A DNA stretch of 64,000 nucleotides. It comes from JBCDHN01 sp965224535. Its GTDB lineage: Bacteria > Verrucomicrobiota > Verrucomicrobiia > Verrucomicrobiales > DEV007. The notes below the pieces were generated by a model. That model worked only from the letters and a program-made list of their open reading frames with translations, was not told the DNA's origin and made no database searches. The position numbers and the translations under genes are program-made. Of this stretch, positions 63,569 to 64,000 are shown piece by piece (within the stretch, counting starts at the first letter, position 1; each line of letters opens with the position of its first letter). Where the stretch lies: positions 571,985-635,984 of the forward strand of contig CBDCZR010000005.1 of the NCBI GenBank assembly GCA_965224535.1, in the 5' to 3' direction.

Positions 63569-63654
63569 ACGGCTAATTTGGCTTTGGCGCGAGTTTGGGA
63601 GTCTTTGGTTTTTGCGAATCCGAACCAACTACCGCGGGCCTCTCGGCTGCGACG

Positions 63655-63682
63655 ACCATAGCGGCTGGAAGCCGCGGCTACC
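63655..63682. repeat. Short palindromic repeat element
   Basis: TAGCGGCT-GGA-AGCCGCGGCTA forms a compact hairpin in the gap just before the end of the convergent haem-binding-protein gene. Similar GCGGCTTCCAGCCGC elements are, from memory, common in Verrucomicrobiota intergenic regions. Confidence 0.5.
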
Positions 63683-64000
63683 GGCGCAAAAACCCCACCA
63701 AATCGCGCAGCTCATCCTCCTTCAGCGTGGAGAGCAGCCCTTCCGGCATGACCGACACGGGCGCGGTAACGCGGGAGCTAACCCGCGATTTCGCGATGAC
63801 CGCGTCTTCAGCGCCGACTTGCCGCAGCGTGAGCGTTTCGTCGTCTTCAGCGGCGATGGTGCCGCTGTAGGTGCGGCCGTCGTTGGTCGCGACCATCACT
63901 AGCGCGTAGCCGTCGGGGATCTCGCCGCTGGGGTTGATGAGGTTGTCCAGCAGGTAGTCCAGGTTGGCGCGGTTGGAGCCGGTGATGTCCGGGCCTAACT
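63678..64000 (-). CDS. PVC-type haem-binding domain protein (partial, 5' end outside window)
   Basis: The last about 106 residues of a large protein. LGPDITGSNRANLDYLLDNL, INPSGEIPDGYALVMV, DGRTYSGTIAAEDDETLTLR and VMPEGLLSTLKEDELRDLVG are the C-terminal signature of the planctomycete/verrucomicrobial membrane-bound dehydrogenase and haem-binding family. The CxxCH haem motif, expected just upstream of PDITG, is outside the window. Confidence 0.85.
   Translation of the reverse strand, partial: LGPDITGSNRANLDYLLDNLINPSGEIPDGYALVMVATNDGRTYSGTIAAEDDETLTLRQVGAEDAVIAKSRVSSRVTAPVSVMPEGLLSTLKEDELRDLVGFLRR

Overview
The window is a GC-rich bacterial chromosome segment, most likely from a member of the Verrucomicrobiota (PVC superphylum). 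The evidence is the gene mix: secreted DUF1552, DUF1592 and DUF1501 proteins, two Cys-type sulfatases, the tail of a PVC-type haem-binding protein, an unusually short ATP synthase delta subunit, and many secreted hydrolases. The taxonomic call is inference from gene content, because no rRNA gene is present.

Layout. 0-4.3 kb: the start of a branched-chain aminotransferase, then a DUF1552/DUF1592 pair. 4.3-11.1 kb: a complete F-type ATP synthase operon (atpBEFHAGDC, minus strand) with a TGTGA-N6-TCACA palindrome upstream. 11.3-22.7 kb: an HTH-receiver protein, menaquinone methyltransferase, a FadL-type porin, Uma2, LUD, lipocalin-like and DJ-1 proteins, a putative PD-(D/E)XK protein, a Ser/Thr kinase, an EF-hand hydrolase and a DUF1501 protein. 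22.7-27.3 kb: an accessory patch with transposase and reverse-transcriptase scraps, an orphan COX2-like gene, an antisense group II intron reduced to its ribozyme, two attC-like sites and a gene cassette with no integrase. 27.4-34.6 kb: an FG-GAP protein with an in-frame UGA and a downstream hairpin, a degenerate aldehyde dehydrogenase, a ribulokinase-like gene, a patch of truncated genes at 31.8-33.5 kb, and moaA. 34.7-47.2 kb: housekeeping and catabolic genes (esterase, KDPG aldolase, CysQ, Pcm, CdsA, CoaD, sulfatases, Nudix). 47.2-50 kb: an aldo/keto reductase, chlorite-dismutase-like and dihydropteroate-synthase-like trio, all carrying frameshifts. 50-56.4 kb: a DUF5682 protein, RfbD, QueC and FolE2. 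56.4-64 kb: RNase Z, tRNA-Pro, a GrpE-like/J-like/TPR operon without DnaK, araD, a LysM protein and the partial haem-binding protein.

How genes work together. The ATP synthase operon is the core energy unit. The sulfatases, AraD, the ribulokinase-like kinase, KDPG aldolase and GDSL esterase suggest use of sulfated and pentose-rich polysaccharides. QueC and FolE2 belong to 7-deazaguanine synthesis.

Quality note. Many genes are broken by one-base indels, often in short homopolymers, while the residues on both sides remain conserved (47-50 kb, near 50.99, 53.49, 33.23, 39.97, 29.46 and 30.17-30.20 kb). This looks more like uncorrected sequencing error than gene decay, but it cannot be settled from the sequence alone.
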